A stretch of DNA of 64,000 nucleotides from Schistosoma haematobium (lineage: Eukaryota; Platyhelminthes; Trematoda; Strigeidida; Schistosomatidae). Under the pieces are notes generated by a model. The model saw only the letters and a program-made list of their open reading frames with translations, was not told where the DNA came from and ran no database searches. Shown piece by piece: positions 59,370-64,000 of this stretch. The translations under genes were made by a program, and so were the position numbers. Where the stretch lies: assembly GCF_000699445.3 (NCBI RefSeq), contig NC_067199.1:36130902-36194901 (forward strand). The letters are read 5' to 3'. Numbering within the stretch: position 1 is the first letter of the stretch; the number at the start of each line of letters is the position of its first letter.

Positions 59370-60120
59370 CACTGCTATACATCAGTGGCGAACGCAACAA
59401 CAAAGGCAGGAGTAGATGACCAGTGTAGCAGCAGTAAGTCTCAATATACACAAAGGGAAAGCAAGATTCTCGGATACAACACAGCATGCACCAATCCAGT
59501 CACAATTGACGGAGAAGATTTGGAAGATGTAAAAACATTTACATATTTGGGCAGCATCATTGATGAACAGGGTGGGTCTGATGCAGATGTGAAGTCACGG
59601 ATCGGAAAAGCAAGAGCAGCATATTTGCAATTGAAGAACATCTGGAACCCAAAACAACTGTCAACCAACACCAAGGTTAGGACTTTCAATACAAATGTCA
59701 AGACAGTTCTACCATATGGGGCGGATACCTGGAGAACTACGGAAGCCATCATCCAGAAGATATAAGTGTTTATTAATAGTTATCTTCACAAAATACTTCG
59801 GATCCGTTGGCCGGACACTAATAGCAGCAACCTACTATGGGAGAGAACAAACCAAATTCCAGTGGAGGAAGAAATCAGGAAGAAGCGCTGGAAGTGGATA
59901 GGAGCCAACTACTGCACAAGGCAAGCACTCACTTGTAATCCTCAAGGTCAAGGGAGAAGAGGAAGAACAAAGAACACATGACGTCGGGAAGTGGAGATAG
60001 CCATGAGAAAAATGAACAAGAATTGGTTGGAACTACTAAAGAAGGCCCAGGACAGAGTGGGCTGGACAATACTGGTCAGTGGCCCATGCTCCATTAGGAG
60101 TAACAGGAGTAAGTAAGTAA
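59370..60120 (+). mobile_element. RTE LINE (family 2) 3' end with TAAG tail
   Basis: Plus strand: TNPVTIDGEDLEDV, FTYLGSIIDEQGGSDADV, ARAAYLQLKNIWNPKQL, a broken VLPYGADTW, then in other frames [43 protein letters not shown] and RVGWTILVSGPCS. It ends in TAAGTAAGTAAG, typical of RTE tails. At least two frameshifts. Only the C-terminal part of the RT protein is present. Confidence 0.85.
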
Positions 60121-60737
60121 GATAAGTTTGACTGGCTTTCCTCTATCTTCACTGTGAAACGAACCGGCAAACAAGGTACTTCTTACTTGAGTGAATAGAA
60201 TGCATACGTGTTGAAGGGTTTCGACATAAGGAGTGTTACAGTAGACCATCTCAATTTGACTCCTGTTCCTGATTTTTATTATTGATCTTTTCGATAAAAT
60301 AAGCCCAGTGGCACTAAACTACGATGTTGACGCGAAAATATGAATATTCATAAACGGCGGAAAAGATTCACTTGAGCTTCAGTAGAATCCTATAACATCG
60401 GGAGAATGATCAACAGACTATGGGTTGAAACTTCACCCGTGAAAGTGTCATGTCGTGAACGTTCAACCCTCAGGAATGTAAGCAGCTTCTGTCAGCTGTG
60501 AAAATGAGTACCTAAATGTCTCCTGGGAGGGCGATCTAGGACTGGTAACCAAAGTGAGCTTGGACATCAGCTCAAACTATATCGGGGAAGCAACCAAAAA
60601 GTAATCAGCTACGTTTGGCTAAAAAATTGGCTCAGTCAGCTCAGGGTTGTTTCTGAGACTGCTTGATACGTTTTAACATCCTAAGCTTAAAGTGCACAAT
60701 GCAGTAGAATCTCTCTTTTTCGAAAGACATCAGTCTA

Positions 60738-61118
60738 TTGGACAAAGGACAGAAACGAGTCACCAGGTGGGTGACGGGGCTAAAGAATAAATATTATGAA
60801 GTCGGACTCCAATATGCAGGATTACTGCTATTGAGCCCTCGGAGAATCCGAAGTGATATGATAGTCGCGCAGAACATACTAACCACGCCAGGTGACTTCA
60901 GCACAAACGTCTTACCAGAACATCACGATCTTCTGGGCAACTCCCGAAAAACTGCACATCACAGGACAACGAATCAGCTATTCTACCACTTCTCACTAGG
61001 AGTCGATCTCGTTTGGACTGCTCTTCCAGTTAAGGTGGCCGTAGTCACCTCAGTGGATAGCTTCAAGCGGAGACTTGACAAGCATGTACTCACACATGGA
61101 TTATCATCTTCCGCTTGA
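60738..61118 (+). pseudogene. CR1-like LINE RT C-terminus
   Basis: The last ~125 residues of a CR1/SR1-type protein: KRVTRWVTGLKN, LSPRRIRSDMIVAQNIL, LFYHFSLGVDLVWTALPVKV and SVDSFKRRLDKHV. Family members end with this WN-LP...FK-RLD block. The frame is open in this piece but nothing upstream joins it, so it is a 5'-truncated copy. Compare the parallel block at 27235-27660 (minus). Confidence 0.75.
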
Positions 61119-61735
61119 ACCATCTATGTCTGATCCATGTCTCGCAACATAACTATTGTTATTCCTCTTATATATCAGTAACTAAGTTCTATTTCGCTTA
61201 TTATCGTCTCCGTTTTCTCTCTCGTTCTTTCAATTACTTGTTCTTACACGTCACTAACTAATTAAATAGTTTGCTATTCTGGAAACAATACCCTTCGTTA
61301 GCACTCGACTTATCACTTTAATAATTTTCCTGATGCAACCGGCCAACTTCCTCTCTGGTAATGTGATAACTGCTGGTATCCAGAAAAACTACTGCCCTGA
61401 GACATACGCATTTACTCAAATGACATGATACACATATCGAAAAATACAATCGAATTGACTAAAATTAGTGCATCCGAATGATACCTGGAACTGTGCCGAA
61501 GAAATAAGAAGCGAAGACGAAGAAATTAGTCGGTTTATATAAGCTCGTGATTAAGATATTGGATATGTGATATGTGATCAGTTTTAAAGCGTGCGTTACT
61601 GGTCAGCTGTTTTTATTGCATACATCGGTTGACTTCAATTCATACGTTATATGTATCAGTAATATTTGAATACACCACATACTATTCAAAATCCATTCGA
61701 TAAAATCCGGTCATACTGTCACATCATCAGTGTTT

Positions 61736-61818
61736 CGTGTAACGGCAAAACCAACTGAGTTATATAATTCAGTTGGTTTTGCCGTTACACGTGTATTTGG
61801 GAGATTCTCCCAAATACA
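61736..61818. repeat. Two adjacent perfect hairpins
   Basis: Arms of 23 bp at 61736-61758 and 61769-61791 (CGTGTAACGGCAAAACCAAC..) are perfect reverse complements around GTTATATAAT. One base on, arms of 13 bp at 61792-61804 and 61806-61818 (TGTATTTGGGAGA) pair around a single T. Both are unrelated to the repeats catalogued here. Confidence 0.9.
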
Positions 61819-62485
61819 TGACTTAGTTGACCAATCTTGACATTTTTGTCATTTGTTTTGATAGTTTAGTACTTCGACTCAGTTTTGAGCCTTGTAGGTT
61901 CCTTAATGAGCACGGTTACGAGCTCAACCTTACCTAAAGTGACATGTATGCTGTACTACAAAGTAAGTTGGATAAGGAAATCTGATGGTTGAAGCACAGT
62001 CGAATAAACTCATGATATTTGTAAGCTGGCTTATGTGAACGATTAATTCTCTGTTGAGTGCAAAAGACACGGGATTCGCGAATTCTTCTGGAAGTCGAAA
62101 TGGTATTTAAATTTAGGAACTATATGTCTTATGCGTTCGCGGTTCTGTGTTATGACAAAGACTACACATACATTTTGTTACATTTTTTACTCTTCACCTT
62201 GTTCACTACTATTCTATTGTGCTCGTACTGAGCAGGAGTTGCAGAGTAACGTTTGAAAATTAATGTTATATTTCTGATATTACCATGCACCCATAGCGTC
62301 GCTAAAACTTTAAGTAGTTGCTTATGCGAGTCACATGTCTATCAAATTTGAAATAGGTAAAGTTGGGTACAGATTTTGCGTGTTTAAAACATACATTTTC
62401 TGTTTTGAAATGCTTCTCATAAAGTTTCATTAATCCTCATTAAGTGACAAACTCTTGCTTGGATCTCTCAACATCGGTTGTCAGA

Positions 62486-62978
62486 ATGTATCCCGATGCC
62501 AGAAATAACCCACGTTTATGTAGAGGCAATAGAAATATACGTCAAGCAAAGGGAACCACTCATCGTGCCTCTTCTCGTCCAGTAACATCAGCACATACCT
62601 ACTGGTGTCCAAGTTCAGTAACAGATAATTTTAACAGTGGATCTGGACATCATAACCATTATAGACCATGTGACAGCCTTTGCTACCCGTATAGGGGAAA
62701 TAATCCCTGGATGACTGTCAGTGACTTTTCATGCCATCCTTCAAGAAACTCTGGCCACAGAAGAGGTTTTCCATATCCCGGACATGTATTTGGTGGCCAT
62801 CAAATTATTCGGACGCTATCAACCTCTGAGTCTTCAACCAATCCAAACTATTCGGTTGAGTCCACCTACTTAGTTCAAGCTGGTTCTTCAGAAAGTGATA
62901 CTTCCTTGTCTGTTCGGCAACGACCAACAGCTAACTTAAAAGTAGATTGTAAACCTAATAATCATGATAATTTGAGAA
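62486..62978 (+). CDS. Possible first coding exon, unidentified protein
   Basis: No family was recognised. An ATG at 62486 follows an acceptor-like GGTTGTCAG, and the frame stays open past a donor AA|GTGAGT at 62978/62979, giving about 164 residues in phase 1. The protein piece is rich in Ser, Asn, His, Arg and Pro (HRASSRPVTSAHTYW, GSGHHNHYRPCDSLCYPYR) and looks disordered. There is no transmembrane segment or catalytic motif. The next exon would lie beyond the window or was not seen. The balanced composition, unlike the AT-rich surroundings, favours real coding sequence. Confidence 0.45.
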
Positions 62979-64000
62979 GTGAGTCAATGTTTTGCAGCTT
63001 CTTTATAAATATAAATATGATACATTATTGGCATCAAGAGATATATCATAAAAAGTAATAAAACCGATTCCGAGGAAATAACCCACGAAACAAATAATAA
63101 ACAACGGAATAATTAAATCAGAAACAGTCAAAATATATATTTAGGGATCGCCTTTTTTATTCCTTTTTATAATTGTTAATTTACAGGACGGAAAAATGTT
63201 GCGGGTTATTTATCTGTTTCGGTTTTAAATTACATCTGGATTTAAAACCAAAATGTAATATCAGTATATGAAATCGTCGACTTGAGTAAAACGGGTTGGG
63301 AAACGAACACTGCTTATTAGTTTATCACTATATTATATAGCTCAAAGGGCGTTTTAGTGTAGCAGATTTATTCACTCTATCTTCATTTAGGTGTTGAACA
63401 CTGGTGTTATATTCTACTCATCCCTCTATTTTATTCTCTTTTTTTGCGCGATATTTTCAGTGTTTAGTTTTATACCAGCGTCATTCCGATTTCTTTGCGT
63501 TTTGTCTTTTTGATTTCTGTAGAAATATTCTCATATTAGTTGTGGTAACTTGAACCGATAAACACTTTCACCAGGTTTAATGCTGTGTATAACTGACTAA
63601 CTTAAAATTGTGACCATACTGTTACCTATGTTGGAGTGTGGATACCAGCTTAATTTTCCAGTCATGCTGTATTGAACGAAGACTTGGTGGGGAGATCAAT
63701 TTATTATTTAACGCAAAATTACAGAGTTCTTTCCTAAAATGTGAAAGTCATACATAAAATACTTTATTTATAAATCTCCCATCAACTGTTTTTTTACATC
63801 CATGATTCTTCTAATTTTCAATTTCTTTCTATTTCCCTTTCTGTTTTCTTCAATTCAGTATTCTCAACCTACTTTTGGTGCTACATACTACTTATGTCTG
63901 TCGGCATAAGTAGCGCGCACCACAGTGCTACCGAGTTTCCTAACAGTGATAGTGACAGAATTCTTTCTAGTACAAGGAAAGCTATATGGTCACATACTCT
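62979..64000. other. Right edge of window
   Basis: AT-rich sequence. At 63880-63924 (minus) the reverse complement TGTGGTGCGCGCTACTTATG.. matches the start of the ~310-bp solo LTR family; the homology fades to the left. Nothing else was recognised. Confidence 0.45.

Overview
The window looks like nuclear DNA of a blood fluke (genus Schistosoma). It is AT-rich, has intron-split genes, and is packed with repeats typical of schistosomes: SINEs carrying a type I hammerhead ribozyme, CR1-like and RTE-like LINEs, Penelope-like elements with a GIY-YIG endonuclease, CsRn1-type Ty3/gypsy elements and a BEL/Pao element. The species cannot be fixed from the sequence alone. No prokaryotic signals were seen.

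Host genes. (1) 1120-11748 (+): six 3' exons of an oxysterol-binding-protein-related protein of the ORP9/10/11 type, a lipid-transfer protein; its 5' part lies outside or was not recognised. (2) 35996-40423 (+): a complete three-exon mitochondrial GrpE (GRPEL1), co-chaperone of mitochondrial Hsp70. Its 3.7-kb second intron holds two RTE-type LINEs, one with clear 15-bp target duplications. (3) Two uncertain coding pieces: a 120-codon Asn-rich ORF at 15508-15870 and a possible first coding exon at 62486-62978.

Mobile DNA by region. 1-19 kb: hammerhead SINEs, solo LTR-like repeats of about 310 bp and a LINE-derived ORF inside or beside the ORP gene. 19-22 kb: an inverted pair of Penelope-associated repeats and a Penelope 3' end. 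22.6-25.4 kb: a decayed Ty3/gypsy element. 27.2-29 kb: a CR1 LINE on the minus strand. 29.1-32.3 kb: a CsRn1-type gypsy with one LTR and a broken pol. 46.3-51.0 kb: a nearly pristine BEL/Pao element. 52.3-54.4 kb: an LTR element with no recognisable pol. 56-61 kb: Penelope, solo LTR, RTE and CR1 pieces.

Main discovery candidate. The BEL/Pao element (46355-51025, minus strand) has 684-bp LTRs that differ at one base as read by eye, so it inserted recently. Its single uninterrupted ORF of about 1030 codons is a chimera: a short coiled-coil N-terminus, then about 200 residues that align with the N-terminal half of actin, then the end of RNase H and a complete DDE integrase. Protease and reverse transcriptase are absent; actin sits in their place. 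The actin part is diverged, and the two nucleotide-pocket aspartates (actin D11 and D154) are replaced, yet its frame is open. This looks like capture of a host actin cDNA by a non-autonomous retrotransposon that still moves in trans.
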